From positions 124,001-188,000 of the forward strand of contig JAKVLB010000001.1 in assembly GCA_022484595.1 (NCBI GenBank): 64,000 nucleotides of DNA. The letters are read 5' to 3'. The notes beneath the pieces are model-generated. The model was not told where the DNA came from. It searched no databases and was given only the letters and a program-made list of their open reading frames with translations. Positions 36,308 through 47,234 of this stretch are shown here, one piece after another (position 1 is the first letter of the stretch; the number at the start of each line of letters is the position of its first letter). This DNA is from Mageeibacillus sp. (lineage in GTDB: Bacteria > Bacillota > Clostridia > Saccharofermentanales > Saccharofermentanaceae). The position numbers and the translations under genes were made by a program.

Positions 36308-37996
36308 TTAATTTGCAGTGTACTCAGACGAAGCTACATCAACTACCTGTGATACAGCAATTACATACTGCTTTGAAGCATCGGAATTTGATACAACACA
36401 TATGTAATATCCTGCTTCAGGTGCACTTGTAGGTTTGTAATCTACATTGTAATAAGCATCACCGTTCGCATACACAGTAGGTGCGATAGTATCTGTAAAC
36501 AGCGGATTATCAGTTATTGAGCTGTCTACATTACCGTCAGCAGAGAAATAATAAGAATAAGAAATCTCTTCTGTCTCTTCGGAATCTACCTGGATGGAGA
36601 ATCCCAAAGTCGTAGTATCGTTGCAATAAACACCATCTTCAGGCATTGTCGCATCGTAATCCCACCACTTGGCTTCAATAATCTTCGCGCCGAATGTGCT
36701 ATCAACTATCTGGAAAGTATCAGACGAAGAACCTGTCGTTGTTGAAGGAACTGTCGCGTCACCTACAGCACACGAGTCAGAGGCTATTACAGAACCGTCG
36801 GGTGCACAAAGAGTAACCGTGTATGCACCATCGCCGTAATCTGTAATATCAAAAGTGCACTCAACATATGTTGAACCTACATTTACAGAACCTGAAGATG
36901 TAAGCTCTGATCCGTCCTTCTCGACTTTAAAGTAAGCAGAAGACCAGTCATACATAGATATATCCTCTGTGAACCAGACGTCAAACTCAATCTCGGATGA
37001 ACCTGACAGGTATGTGTTGTCAGTATCAGATGTGAACCAGTCTGTGTAATCAATCAAGGAAGTTATATCACTGCTCAGAGCAGAAGCTGCCGTGACGTTG
37101 CATGTGTCTGTCGATATTGTTGATCCGTCGGCATTCAGAAGAGTTATCGTGTATGAACCCTCAGCGAGGTTGCCGTTGCTGTCGACATCAACACCTTCAG
37201 CGGTTGAGTCATAGATGCATTCAATATATGTTGAGCATACATTTGGCTGTCCGCCTGTAAGAACATCAGTTCCGTCCTTGCTTACCGTAAAGGTCAATCC
37301 GTCACAGTTGTAGTCGGAAATGTCTTCGGTCAGCCATACATCAAGTTCAATGTTGGAAGAATCCATATAAGATGCGTTTCCGTCTGAATCCGTCGTTGAC
37401 CCGAACCAGTCGTTATAGTCAATGATTGTGGAGAAATCAGGTGCAATGCCGAGATCATAATCCATAAACTCAAAAATTGAGGCAAAATCATCATCGTCAA
37501 CATTGGATACGAGCCAGCCGTCATCCTCATCATACTTGAATTCTGCTGTAAATGTGACATCTGTTGTATCTTCACAATCACCGAGAGCGGATACGATATC
37601 ATCAACATTGTCATAGTCTCCGTCATCAACGACAGACTCATAATCAACCATTGTGATAACTATATCAGCAGATGCCTTATCATCATCAACCTCGACAGAG
37701 TCCTCATCAACTGTTGCTACCATGGTGTCAGACACAGCATTAATAAACTTATTCTGATCATCTGAGTATGAATCCTCAGACAAAGCGGTCTGAATTACTA
37801 AGGCAGCATCGCTGTCATCATCTTCATTTGTCAGACTCAAAATGTCATCAGCATCCATGCTGGTAATAGCATCACCGAATGCCTGCGCTGCAGCTGTTAC
37901 TTCCTTCTTTGCTTTGCTGCACGAAGTAAGTCCGAGAAGCATTGCTCCGGAAACAGCAACAGCACCTGCCTTGAGGAAAATTGTTCTATTCTTCAT
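36308..37996 (-). CDS. Highly acidic secreted lipoprotein with internal repeats and C-terminal WWDYD domain
   Basis: Lipobox GAMLLGLTSCSK; repeats IDYNDWFGSTT..IELDVWLTEDIS.. and IDYTDWFTSDT..IEFDVWFTEDIS..; AKWWDYDATMPEDG..VDYKPTSAPEAGYYICVVSNSD. Confidence 0.8.
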   Translation of the reverse strand: MKNRTIFLKAGAVAVSGAMLLGLTSCSKAKKEVTAAAQAFGDAITSMDADDILSLTNEDDDSDAALVIQTALSEDSYSDDQNKFINAVSDTMVATVDEDSVEVDDDKASADIVITMVDYESVVDDGDYDNVDDIVSALGDCEDTTDVTFTAEFKYDEDDGWLVSNVDDDDFASIFEFMDYDLGIAPDFSTIIDYNDWFGSTTDSDGNASYMDSSNIELDVWLTEDISDYNCDGLTFTVSKDGTDVLTGGQPNVCSTYIECIYDSTAEGVDVDSNGNLAEGSYTITLLNADGSTISTDTCNVTAASALSSDITSLIDYTDWFTSDTDNTYLSGSSEIEFDVWFTEDISMYDWSSAYFKVEKDGSELTSSGSVNVGSTYVECTFDITDYGDGAYTVTLCAPDGSVIASDSCAVGDATVPSTTTGSSSDTFQIVDSTFGAKIIEAKWWDYDATMPEDGVYCNDTTTLGFSIQVDSEETEEISYSYYFSADGNVDSSITDNPLFTDTIAPTVYANGDAYYNVDYKPTSAPEAGYYICVVSNSDASKQYVIAVSQVVDVASSEYTAN

Positions 37997-38092
37997 AAGA
38001 TAGACCTCCCTATTTAGTCATGCTTTATAATAAACTATTCAAATATATATTTCAATAATGTTACGTACGTTTAATTAAGAAATATAAATTGA

Positions 38093-38122
38093 TTGTAATT
38101 ATTTTTAAACTAACTGTATAAT
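38093..38122 (+). promoter_or_regulatory. Candidate sigma-70-type promoter for response regulator
   Basis: TTGTAA - 18 nt - TATAAT upstream of ATG 38149. Confidence 0.5.
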
Positions 38123-38148
38123 GATTAAAATTGTGTGAGGTAAGTACA

Positions 38149-38835
38149 ATGTCTTCAGTTCCTAACATACTGATTTGCGATGATGATCCGGTGGTACATG
38201 AATCACTGGCCTTGTATCTTGATAACGATAATTTTACTCATGTAGATGCTTATGACGGCCGCGAATCACTAAAAATGGTGGTATCTTCAAAGCCGGACCT
38301 TATTCTTCTCGATGTTATGATGCCTGAGATGAGCGGACTCGATGTGTGCCGTGAGCTTCGGAAAACTCTGACAACTCCAATCATTCTTCTTACCGCAAAA
38401 GGTGAAGAGATAGACAAGATACTGGGTCTTGAGCTTGGCGCCGACGATTATATAGTCAAACCGTTCTCTCCGCGCGAAGTAATTGCAAGAATCAAGGCAG
38501 TACTCAGAAGATTCGGAGATTCACCTGCTTCATCATCCATACTGAGATTCGACAGGCTGGAAATTAATCTGAATAACTATCTTGTCAAGGTCGACGGTGA
38601 TACTATTCCCTGCACTCCGAAAGAAGTCGAGATTCTCTATCTTCTCGCGTCGCATCCCGGCCAGGTTTATGGCAGAGACCAGATACTTGAAGCTGTCTGG
38701 GGCTATGAATACAACGGTGATTCAAGAACGGTAGACACACATATCAAGAGAATACGCCAGAAGGTAATCTGTGAGAAAGCCTCGTGGAGCATTCAGACTA
38801 TATACGGTGTCGGGTACAAATTTGAGGTAGGATAA
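38149..38835 (+). CDS. OmpR/PhoB-family response regulator
   Basis: ILICDDDPVVHES..., LILLDVMMPEMSGLDVCRELR, LGADDYIVKPFSPREV, winged-helix C-term. Confidence 0.95.
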   Translation: MSSVPNILICDDDPVVHESLALYLDNDNFTHVDAYDGRESLKMVVSSKPDLILLDVMMPEMSGLDVCRELRKTLTTPIILLTAKGEEIDKILGLELGADDYIVKPFSPREVIARIKAVLRRFGDSPASSSILRFDRLEINLNNYLVKVDGDTIPCTPKEVEILYLLASHPGQVYGRDQILEAVWGYEYNGDSRTVDTHIKRIRQKVICEKASWSIQTIYGVGYKFEVG

Positions 38836-40643
38836 TGTTTCAGGGTTCACTTCTCAAAAGGACTATGACACTTGTACTCGGTGCACTGATATCATCGGCA
38901 ATTCTTGCGACTGTAGCTTTCGTTTTCGCCGGAAGGAATGCAACAATAAATCTTGAAGTAAGCAATGCCATAAGTCAGGATCAGGTCTATAACGAGCTGA
39001 TTCTGGAAAATCCTGATTTTTTCAATAATGAAGAGTTCTGTTCGTTTTTCTTCTCTACAACTTTCGCTTCCGGTCATGACTACTATATTTTTAATAATGA
39101 CATGAAGACAGTCGTGCGTTCGACTCCATATGACAATCTCAATCTGAGTGAAGACGAGACTGAGATTGTCTTCAAAAGCCTTGACTGGGATCATTTCACC
39201 AGTAACGGCAAAGGAATCGATTATGAGATTTTGCATTCCCCGTCACCGAGCAAACAGATACTGGTTATCAAGCAGAGTATCAACTACCACAATCAGGATT
39301 GTTATCTTCTCTCATATTCCGTAATAAATTCAAACAATGAGATGATAAGTGAATACATAAATATTCTTATTCTCTCGACACTGTTTGCCGCTTTCGTCAT
39401 GATGATTCCGTCATATGTCCTTGTAAGACATATGGTTCTTCCGTTGCAGCAGATCAACGAGGTGGCAATGGAGTACGGGAAAGGCAATTTCAACATAAGG
39501 GCCAGAGAGAACAACATAGGTGAGATCGGAGAACTCGGTGCGTCTTTTAATTTTCTGGCTGACAGACTTTCCAAATCAATAAATGAACTTACGACTGAGA
39601 AGAATCAGCTTCAGGGCATTTTCGACGTAATATCTGACGGAATTGTCGTGGTTGATGCGGATATCACCCCTGTAACCACAAATAAGGCGATTAATACCCT
39701 TTTTAACAGGGCGGAGAAAAACAATCTTTTCACAGAGAGACTTCAGCTCATTCCTTTTGAAGAAGTCTGGAGTGACTTTGAGAGTGCTGTAGCAACCGGA
39801 GAGAAACGCATCAGAACACTTGAGACACGTGACTACGCATATCAGTCAACTATAATTCCAAAGTTTGACGCGGACACGAATAATATAATCGGCGCTACGG
39901 GATTCTTCCGCGACATTTTCGAGGAGCAGAAGAATGAACACTTCAGACAGGATTACGTTGCAAATATTTCACACGAACTGAGGACGCCTCTCCAGACTCT
40001 GCGCGGACTGATTGAACCGCTTCAGGACGGAATGGTAAAGAACGCCGAAGACCGCCAGCGCTATTACGGTATTATCCTGAACGAGACAATGAGACTTTCC
40101 AGACTGATTGACGACATGCTTGAACTGTCAAAGCTCCAGTCACGCACTCTGGCATTCAAAACATATCCTTTCGACCTCAATAAACTGATTGAGAATGTTG
40201 AGATACGTTTCCAACCGATTATGGAAGACGCCGGTATTGAATTCGCAATTCAGAACAACTATGGGAGACTTCCTACCGTCATGGGAAATCCTGACCGTGT
40301 CGAGCAGGTACTTGTAATTCTGCTGGATAATGCGAAAAAGTACACACCCGCAGGGAAATCAATAACAATAACCACAGATTACATTGAGACAGAGAAGAAA
40401 GTATATATTTCCGTTGTGGACACCGGTCAGGGAATACATGAATACGATATCAATCACGTTTTCGACAGGTTCTTCAAAGCAGACAGAGCCCGCGGCAAGA
40501 AAGGTTCCGGCCTTGGTCTGTCGATTGCGAGAGAACTTCTGACATACATGGGTGAGAACATCACAGTGACAAGCAAGTATGAAGAGGGCTCTACCTTCAC
40601 TTTTACACTCACAAAAGCAGAGGCACAGGATGTCTGGGAATAA
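38835..40643 (+). CDS. Sensor histidine kinase (extracytoplasmic sensor, HAMP, PAS, HisKA/HATPase)
   Basis: NISHELRTPLQTLRGLIEPL; VEQVLVILLDNAKKYTPAG; GSGLGLSIARELL. Confidence 0.95.
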   Translation: MFQGSLLKRTMTLVLGALISSAILATVAFVFAGRNATINLEVSNAISQDQVYNELILENPDFFNNEEFCSFFFSTTFASGHDYYIFNNDMKTVVRSTPYDNLNLSEDETEIVFKSLDWDHFTSNGKGIDYEILHSPSPSKQILVIKQSINYHNQDCYLLSYSVINSNNEMISEYINILILSTLFAAFVMMIPSYVLVRHMVLPLQQINEVAMEYGKGNFNIRARENNIGEIGELGASFNFLADRLSKSINELTTEKNQLQGIFDVISDGIVVVDADITPVTTNKAINTLFNRAEKNNLFTERLQLIPFEEVWSDFESAVATGEKRIRTLETRDYAYQSTIIPKFDADTNNIIGATGFFRDIFEEQKNEHFRQDYVANISHELRTPLQTLRGLIEPLQDGMVKNAEDRQRYYGIILNETMRLSRLIDDMLELSKLQSRTLAFKTYPFDLNKLIENVEIRFQPIMEDAGIEFAIQNNYGRLPTVMGNPDRVEQVLVILLDNAKKYTPAGKSITITTDYIETEKKVYISVVDTGQGIHEYDINHVFDRFFKADRARGKKGSGLGLSIARELLTYMGENITVTSKYEEGSTFTFTLTKAEAQDVWE

Positions 40644-41334
40644 CGAAGAGGTCAGAATCAACAAGTATATAGCCTCATCTGGTCTCTGTTCGAGGCGTGA
40701 GGCAGACAGGCTTATCGAAGAAGGAAAAGTTACCATTAACGGGGTTACTGCTGAGCCCGGAGCCAAGGTTATGTCTTCCGACACGGTATCAGTCATGGGA
40801 AAAACTGTAATACCCGAAGAGTCTATGCTATATATAGCACTCAATAAACCGCTTGGAATTACCTGCACTACCGACACGAGAGATCCGTCCAACATAATTG
40901 ATTTTCTGGGTTTCGATGAAAGAATATTTCCGATAGGTCGGCTGGACAAGAACTCATCCGGTCTGATTCTGCTTACAAATGACGGCTCTGTTGTAAATAA
41001 ACTGCTTAGAGCTGAGAACGGACATGAGAAAGAGTATAAAGTTACCGTAGATAAGCCGATTGACGGCGGTTTTGTAAAAGCTATGGAAGGCGGAGTACCT
41101 GTTCTTGATCAGATAACGCTTCCCTGCCGCGTAATTCCCGAATCTACGAGAACATTCAGAATTGTCCTGCATCAGGGATTGAACAGGCAGATTCGCAGAA
41201 TGTGTGAGTATCTGGGCTATCGGGTCATAAGGCTAAAACGCATACGGTTCATGAACATTGATCTCGGAAAGCTTGAACCGGGAGAATGGAGAAAGCTTGA
41301 CCGTCGTGAGATTACAGAGCTTCTGAACAACTGA
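40630..41334 (+). CDS. RsuA/RluB-family pseudouridine synthase
   Basis: S4 domain RINKYIASSGLCSRREADRLIEEGKVTING; FPIGRLDKNSSGLILLTNDG; LNRQIRRMCEYLGY. Confidence 0.93.
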   Translation: MSGNNEEVRINKYIASSGLCSRREADRLIEEGKVTINGVTAEPGAKVMSSDTVSVMGKTVIPEESMLYIALNKPLGITCTTDTRDPSNIIDFLGFDERIFPIGRLDKNSSGLILLTNDGSVVNKLLRAENGHEKEYKVTVDKPIDGGFVKAMEGGVPVLDQITLPCRVIPESTRTFRIVLHQGLNRQIRRMCEYLGYRVIRLKRIRFMNIDLGKLEPGEWRKLDRREITELLNN

Positions 41335-41341
41335 CAACATG

Positions 41342-41380
41342 TGAAAACGGTGCAGCCACAAAATGTGATACTGCACCGTT
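41342..41380 (-). terminator. Hairpin between convergent genes
   Basis: AACGGTGCAG ... CTGCACCGTT; minus strand followed by TTTCAC. Confidence 0.6.
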
Positions 41381-41416
41381 ACTTAACTGTTTGAAAACCG
41401 TCGCAAGAATAACTAA

Positions 41417-42130
41417 TTACTTATCGTCAGACTGATTGGCACTGCTGCCTTCACCTGTCTCGGTTTTGGCTGTCTCTATAATCTTATCGATGTCAACATC
41501 CTCAGTCGACCTGTTAGTGTCTTCCTTCTCATAGAAGAACTTTACCTTGTCTTCACTGTTGCGTGCACCATAAGCATCCGCTATATCAAGGCAGTCCTGC
41601 TTAAGCTTGTTGAAGTCTTCCCTTGACTCAAGATCGTTTACAGAAGTCTGATAGCAGGCATCCTGAAATACGTCATCGAGAACGAAATACTCATTTTTAC
41701 CCTTGCTGAAATTCTTGTCCATTATTGCTTCAGCCTCATCAGGTGTACCTTCTCTTCCGTCAAAATTCTCGAAAGGAATGCTGATATTGCTGTAGCGGTA
41801 GCGCAAAACCACAGTCTTCTGATTGTAGTCAACGGCAACTCTGTATTTGGCTACCAGAAAAGTCTGGCAGAATACAAGTACGCAGATCATCGCGCCTATT
41901 CCGCAAAGCACTCCTGCCGCAAAAAATCTGAAATCACCTTTCCCGTTCGCATTTCCGAGGGCAATGCAAACCACACATGCAGCTGCAAAAGCTACAAACA
42001 ACAATGCCGAAATGACTCTGTTCCGTGTAATTTTCTTAGCACTTCCCGGAAAACAATGAACTCCTGACTGCGGGAGTTGGGCTATCTTAGCCTCATCACC
42101 AAATTCTGTTTCCATCTTACTATCCTCCAT
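41417..42130 (-). CDS. Hypothetical protein with two predicted TM segments
   Basis: Hydrophobic VISALLFVAFAAACVVCIALG and FFAAGVLCGIGAMICVLVFC; no recognised family. Confidence 0.65.
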   Translation of the reverse strand: MEDSKMETEFGDEAKIAQLPQSGVHCFPGSAKKITRNRVISALLFVAFAAACVVCIALGNANGKGDFRFFAAGVLCGIGAMICVLVFCQTFLVAKYRVAVDYNQKTVVLRYRYSNISIPFENFDGREGTPDEAEAIMDKNFSKGKNEYFVLDDVFQDACYQTSVNDLESREDFNKLKQDCLDIADAYGARNSEDKVKFFYEKEDTNRSTEDVDIDKIIETAKTETGEGSSANQSDDK

Positions 42131-44785
42131 TTATTTTTTAAGCATCGCTATTCTGTCAACGATGTTCTTAAACATATTCTCGTAACTTGCCTGTTTCTCA
42201 CGTTCTTCATTGACAACGGCCGCCGGCGCCCTGGATACAAACGATTCATTGGCAAGTTTTGCCTTTACACGGCTGATTTCACCGCTGAGTCTAGACATCT
42301 CCTTGTCCAGTCTCTCAAGTTCCTTATCAATATCAATCAAATCTTCGAGCGGAAGATATATCTCACCACCGTCAAACATTGCAACAACGGCGGTAGCAGG
42401 AATTCCTTCCTTGCTGTCCCTGGTCTCAAGACCGTTGACCGAAGCAAGTCTCTGAAGAAAAGCAACTCCGTCTGTAAACATTCTTGCTATCGTCCGGCTC
42501 CCCGTTACAACAATAATGTTGGCCTTCCTTGAAGGTGCGACATTCATGTCCTTGCGAACGGCACGAATACTTCTGATGGCATCCATCAGTGTTGACATCA
42601 TAAGAGCATCATCATTGCTTGAATAAATACTCTCAGCTTCGGGCCAGCTTGAAATCATTATAGACTCAGACTTGTTGTCAAGAATGAGGTTGGAATATAC
42701 CTCTTCCGTTATAAACGGCATAAACGGATGCAGAAGCTGCATGGATACTCCCATAACATAGTTAAGGATATACTGTGCTTCAAGCCTTGTGGCACAATTC
42801 TCATCAAAGAGTCTGCTTTTCGCTATCTCAATATACCAGTCGCAGAAGTTGTCCCACAGGAAATCGACAATTTTTGAAAGAGCGACGCCGAAATCGTAAT
42901 TCTCAATATTCAGAGTGGCTTCCGAAACAACGTCATGAAGCTTGGTCAGAATCCACTTGTCTTCAAGAGTGTATCTTGATTCAGAAACCTTGCTGAAGTC
43001 AACGTCATCCTCCATATTCATAACAACAAATCTCATGGCGTTCCATATCTTGTTTGAAAGATTGCGGCCCATTATTATTTTGTCTTCCTGAAATCTCTGG
43101 TCGTTTCCGGGAGCATTGCCTGTAACAAGAGCAAATCTGAGGGAATCCGCACCGCTCTTGTCGATTATCTCAAGAGGGTCAATGCCGTTGCCCAAAGACT
43201 TGCTCATCTTGCGGCCCTGGGCATCACGCACAAGACCGTGTATAAGAACATCCTTGAACGGAACCTCGTTCATATGAGCCATTCCGGCCACAATCATTCT
43301 CGATACCCAGAATGTGATTATGTCATAACCGGTAACAAGTGTATCAGTAGGATAGAACCTTTTGAGTTCATCTGTGTCGGACGGCCAGCCCAAAGTAGAG
43401 AACGGCCACAAAGCAGAAGAAAACCAGGTGTCAAGCGTATCCGGATCCTGTCTCATCGGCTTTCCGCAATCAGGGCATACCGCAGAGCTGTCCTTTGTGA
43501 CAACTATCTTTCCGCAGTCATCACAATAAAAAGCAGGAATCCTGTGACCCCACCAGAGCTGTCTTGAAATACACCAGTCTCTAATGTCCTCCATCCAGTT
43601 GAAGTAATTCTTGTTGAATCTCTCAGGAACAAATCTGATTCTTCCGTCTCTGACAGCATCAATGGCGGGCTTTGCAAGAGACTCCATCTTTACGAACCAC
43701 TGAAGCGATACCCTTGGCTCAATCGTCGTTCCGCAGCGATAGCATGTTCCTACGTTATGCGAATAATCTTCTATCTTGATAAGGAACCCGCCTTCATCAA
43801 GGTCCTTTACAATTGCTTCACGTGCCTCATACCTGTCCATCCCGGCATACTTCGGATAATCATCGGTAATTCTGGCATCAGGAGTCAGAACTGTGATGAC
43901 GTCAAGGTTATGGCGCTGACCTACCTCAAAATCGTTAGGGTCATGAGCAGGGGTAATCTTTACAGCGCCGGTGCCGAATTCAATATCAACATAATCATCG
44001 GCAATTACAGGAATTTTCCGTCCTACCAACGGCAGTACAAGCATCTTTCCTATTGCATCCTTGTAACGCTCATCCTTCGGGTTTACAGCAACCGCAGTAT
44101 CACCGAGCAGAGTCTCCGGACGCGTTGTGGCGAGGTTGATATATCCGCTTCCGTCCTCGAACGGATATCTCAAATGCCAGAAATGACCTGCCTGATCCTC
44201 ATACTCAACTTCAGCATTTGATATTGAAGTAAGACAGTGCGGGCACCAGTTGATTATTCTCTCTCCGCGATAGATAAGTCCCTGTTCATAGTACTTGATG
44301 AAGACATCCTTGACTGCTTCCGAACAACCTTCATCCATTGTAAAACGCTCGTGAGACCAGTCACATGAAGAACCCATCTTCTTGAGCTGCTCCACGATTC
44401 TTCCGCCGTATTTTGCCTTCCATTCCCAGGCTCTCTCAAGAAACTTCTCTCTTCCGATATCATCCTTGTATATGCCTTCTTTGCGCATCTGTTCAACAAT
44501 CTTGGCTTCTGTCGCAATCGAGGCATGGTCAGTTCCCGGAATCCAAAGGGTTGAATAGCCGGCCATTCTCTTATATCTGGTAAGAATGTCCTGTAAAGTA
44601 TTATCAAGAGCGTGACCCATGTGCAGCTGTCCCGTAATGTTCGGAGGCGGCATAACGATCGAAAATGATTTTTTCGCGGGATCGTTATCCGGTTTGAAAT
44701 ATCCCTTCTCCATCCATCCGTTATATAATCTGCTCTCTGCCTCATTGGGATTAAAGGTCTTGGAGATACTGTCGATTCTTGCCAT
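42131..44785 (-). CDS. valS: Valyl-tRNA synthetase
   Basis: PPPNITGQLHMGHALDNTLQD, GRKMSKSLGNGIDP, C-terminal coiled coil. Confidence 0.97.
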   Translation of the reverse strand: MARIDSISKTFNPNEAESRLYNGWMEKGYFKPDNDPAKKSFSIVMPPPNITGQLHMGHALDNTLQDILTRYKRMAGYSTLWIPGTDHASIATEAKIVEQMRKEGIYKDDIGREKFLERAWEWKAKYGGRIVEQLKKMGSSCDWSHERFTMDEGCSEAVKDVFIKYYEQGLIYRGERIINWCPHCLTSISNAEVEYEDQAGHFWHLRYPFEDGSGYINLATTRPETLLGDTAVAVNPKDERYKDAIGKMLVLPLVGRKIPVIADDYVDIEFGTGAVKITPAHDPNDFEVGQRHNLDVITVLTPDARITDDYPKYAGMDRYEAREAIVKDLDEGGFLIKIEDYSHNVGTCYRCGTTIEPRVSLQWFVKMESLAKPAIDAVRDGRIRFVPERFNKNYFNWMEDIRDWCISRQLWWGHRIPAFYCDDCGKIVVTKDSSAVCPDCGKPMRQDPDTLDTWFSSALWPFSTLGWPSDTDELKRFYPTDTLVTGYDIITFWVSRMIVAGMAHMNEVPFKDVLIHGLVRDAQGRKMSKSLGNGIDPLEIIDKSGADSLRFALVTGNAPGNDQRFQEDKIIMGRNLSNKIWNAMRFVVMNMEDDVDFSKVSESRYTLEDKWILTKLHDVVSEATLNIENYDFGVALSKIVDFLWDNFCDWYIEIAKSRLFDENCATRLEAQYILNYVMGVSMQLLHPFMPFITEEVYSNLILDNKSESIMISSWPEAESIYSSNDDALMMSTLMDAIRSIRAVRKDMNVAPSRKANIIVVTGSRTIARMFTDGVAFLQRLASVNGLETRDSKEGIPATAVVAMFDGGEIYLPLEDLIDIDKELERLDKEMSRLSGEISRVKAKLANESFVSRAPAAVVNEEREKQASYENMFKNIVDRIAMLKK

Positions 44786-44815
44786 GCTTAGGTGAAACCT
44801 TCTTTCTGTTCTGTA

Positions 44816-45772
44816 TTACTTCTTTATCATTGAGAGCGCGCCGTAGAGAATTGAATCATCTCCCAGAGCCGCCTTCTTGAAATCCACTGTCTCCCGGATT
44901 GACGGCATACAATACCTGTCAACCTCAGCTAATATCTTCTCTAAGAATATATCGCCGACAGCCTCAATAACGCCGCCGCCGTAGACAACAACATCGGGGC
45001 TGAAAGTATTTACGAGATTGCCTGACGCAACAGCCAGATAATGGCATGCGCGGTCAACCGCTTCCATTGCAACCTCATCACCTTCGGCAAGAGCAGTCTT
45101 GAGAGATTTTGATTTGAAAACTCCCTCTGAGACACTGTCAGCCATCATTGTCTCTCTACCGCGTGAAATCTGCTGACGTATGTATGATGACATTCCCTGT
45201 TTACTTGAGAATGCCTCGAGGCATCCTCTCTGTCCGCAGTTGCAAAGCGGACCTTCAGGATCAAGTATCATATGACCGTATTCAGCCGCCTTGAACTGAT
45301 TTCCGGTGTAAAGCTTTCCATCAAGTATAAGGCCTCCGCCCATTCCGGTGCCGACAAAAAGACCTACAACATTGCTGTAGCCCTTGGCAGCACCGTACCT
45401 GTACTCACCGAGTACTCCGACGTTCACATCATTGCCTATGTAGAACGGTGCCTTGAACACATCCTCTATCGGCTTCCTGATGTTATAGTTCTTCCAGGGA
45501 AGATTTGGCGAGAAGAGAACAACTCCGGTCTCCTGATTTATAACACCGGGCGCACCGGCAGCAATACTGTGTATCTGATCAATCTTGATTCCCGCAAGAT
45601 CTATCAGCTCCTTGACAACACTGATAATTACTTCTTCAACATTGGTTGAGGTATCTCCGCCGGCCTTTGTCTTCTTCTTAAGACGATATACAATCTCTTT
45701 CTTGCTGTTGAAAACAGCTCCGAGTATCTTGGTTCCGCCAATATCAAGACAAATGTTATAAAGTTCTGCCAT
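44816..45772 (-). CDS. ROK family glucokinase/sugar kinase
   Basis: LDIGGTKILGAVFN; GTGMGGGLILDGKLYTG; CNCGQRGCLEAFSS. Confidence 0.9.
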   Translation of the reverse strand: MAELYNICLDIGGTKILGAVFNSKKEIVYRLKKKTKAGGDTSTNVEEVIISVVKELIDLAGIKIDQIHSIAAGAPGVINQETGVVLFSPNLPWKNYNIRKPIEDVFKAPFYIGNDVNVGVLGEYRYGAAKGYSNVVGLFVGTGMGGGLILDGKLYTGNQFKAAEYGHMILDPEGPLCNCGQRGCLEAFSSKQGMSSYIRQQISRGRETMMADSVSEGVFKSKSLKTALAEGDEVAMEAVDRACHYLAVASGNLVNTFSPDVVVYGGGVIEAVGDIFLEKILAEVDRYCMPSIRETVDFKKAALGDDSILYGALSMIKK

Positions 45773-45791
45773 AGTAGCCCTCCTTATCGGC

Positions 45792-47123
45792 TCAGCTTAC
45801 GCTTGCACCCAGCTGTCCGTTCACAAACCCTGAATCTTTCTCGGGTTGCTCATGTTTACCGTTCTTATATATGAGCAAAGGCTGTTTGCCATCATTGATA
45901 CATTCCTTCTTGATGACACATTCCTTGACTTCATTCTCAGACGGGATATCAAACATGACCTTGCGCATAACGTCTTCAATTATGGCGCGAAGCCCGCGCG
46001 CACCCGTATTCTGCTCAATTGCCTTCTGAGCGATTGCCTGAATGGCTTCGGGTTCGAAAACAAGGTCAACATCATCCATCTTAAGCATCTTCTGATACTG
46101 CTTCACTATTGCATTCTTTGGTTCGGTCAGAACCTTGACAAGAGCATCCGAATCAAGCTTATCGAGCGCGACAGTAACAGGAATTCTTCCGATAAACTCA
46201 GGAATTAGTCCGTACTTCATCAGATCGTCCGGCTTAACGTCGTGATAGTACATTCCGCTGTGCATATCCTTCTGAGCCTGAATATCAGCATCAAAACCAA
46301 ACTGTTTCTTGTCTACACGGGAAGCAATTATCTCGTCAAGTCCATCAAAGGCACCGCCGCAAATAAACAGAATATTAGTAGTATCTATCTTGATACATTC
46401 TTCATTAGGATGTTTCCTGCCGCCCTTTGGAGGTACATTGGCAACAGTACTCTCAAGGATCTTGAGGAGCGCCTGCTGAACACCTTCGCCGCTGACATCT
46501 CTTGTTATGGACATGTTCTCGCTCTTCTTAGTAATCTTATCAATCTCATCGATATATACGATACCGATCTGAGCACGTTCCACATCGTAGTCAGCCGCGA
46601 TTATCAGCTTAAGCAGTATATTCTCAACGTCTTCACCGACATAACCTGCCTGCGTGAGACTTGTGGCATCAGCCACTGCAAAAGGAACATTCAGAATCTT
46701 GGCAAGCGTCTGCGCCAGAAGAGTCTTGCCTGAGCCCGTCGGACCGAGCAGAAGAATGTTGCTCTTTGATAACTCGGTATCATCTGAAGGAAGGCTGCTG
46801 AACACACGCTTGTAGTGATTGTAAACCGCCACCGACAAAGCTATCTTGGCTTCGTCCTGACCTATGACATACTGATCAAGAGTATCTTTTATCTGATGCG
46901 GAGTGACAAGACCCTTAGGCTTAATTGTGCGCATCTTGCGTTTATTGTTGACCTTCTCTTCTTCAGCAACAATACCGTATGCGGTCCTGATACAGTCGAT
47001 ACAGATGTAGCAGTCCACGCCTGAGAAAAGTCTCGGCACCTCATATTCCGATTTTCCGCAAAATGAACAGCTGAGTATTTCTCGTGATTCTCCGCCGTAA
47101 TTACCATTCTTGGAATTAGCCAT
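45792..47123 (-). CDS. clpX: ATP-dependent Clp protease ATP-binding subunit ClpX
   Basis: Zn finger [44 protein letters not shown]. Confidence 0.97.
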   Translation of the reverse strand: MANSKNGNYGGESREILSCSFCGKSEYEVPRLFSGVDCYICIDCIRTAYGIVAEEEKVNNKRKMRTIKPKGLVTPHQIKDTLDQYVIGQDEAKIALSVAVYNHYKRVFSSLPSDDTELSKSNILLLGPTGSGKTLLAQTLAKILNVPFAVADATSLTQAGYVGEDVENILLKLIIAADYDVERAQIGIVYIDEIDKITKKSENMSITRDVSGEGVQQALLKILESTVANVPPKGGRKHPNEECIKIDTTNILFICGGAFDGLDEIIASRVDKKQFGFDADIQAQKDMHSGMYYHDVKPDDLMKYGLIPEFIGRIPVTVALDKLDSDALVKVLTEPKNAIVKQYQKMLKMDDVDLVFEPEAIQAIAQKAIEQNTGARGLRAIIEDVMRKVMFDIPSENEVKECVIKKECINDGKQPLLIYKNGKHEQPEKDSGFVNGQLGASVS

Positions 47124-47234
47124 GTAAAATCTCCCTTTTTGCACTTACTTAACTCGAATAACACATTTTAGCATTAAAACTCTCAATACAAAATATTATA
47201 TAGTAGAAATAATGACAAATGTATGAAAATAAGA

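Noticed and set aside
36308-37996. Long acidic low-complexity ORF as a possible non-coding artefact
   Set aside because: It has a clear signal peptide/lipobox, RBS and terminator, and shares domains with its neighbour, so it is a real CDS.
38050-38075. ACGTACGT palindrome in the lipoprotein/response regulator intergenic region as regulator site
   Set aside because: Single short palindrome in AT-rich DNA without a second half-site or comparison; insufficient support.
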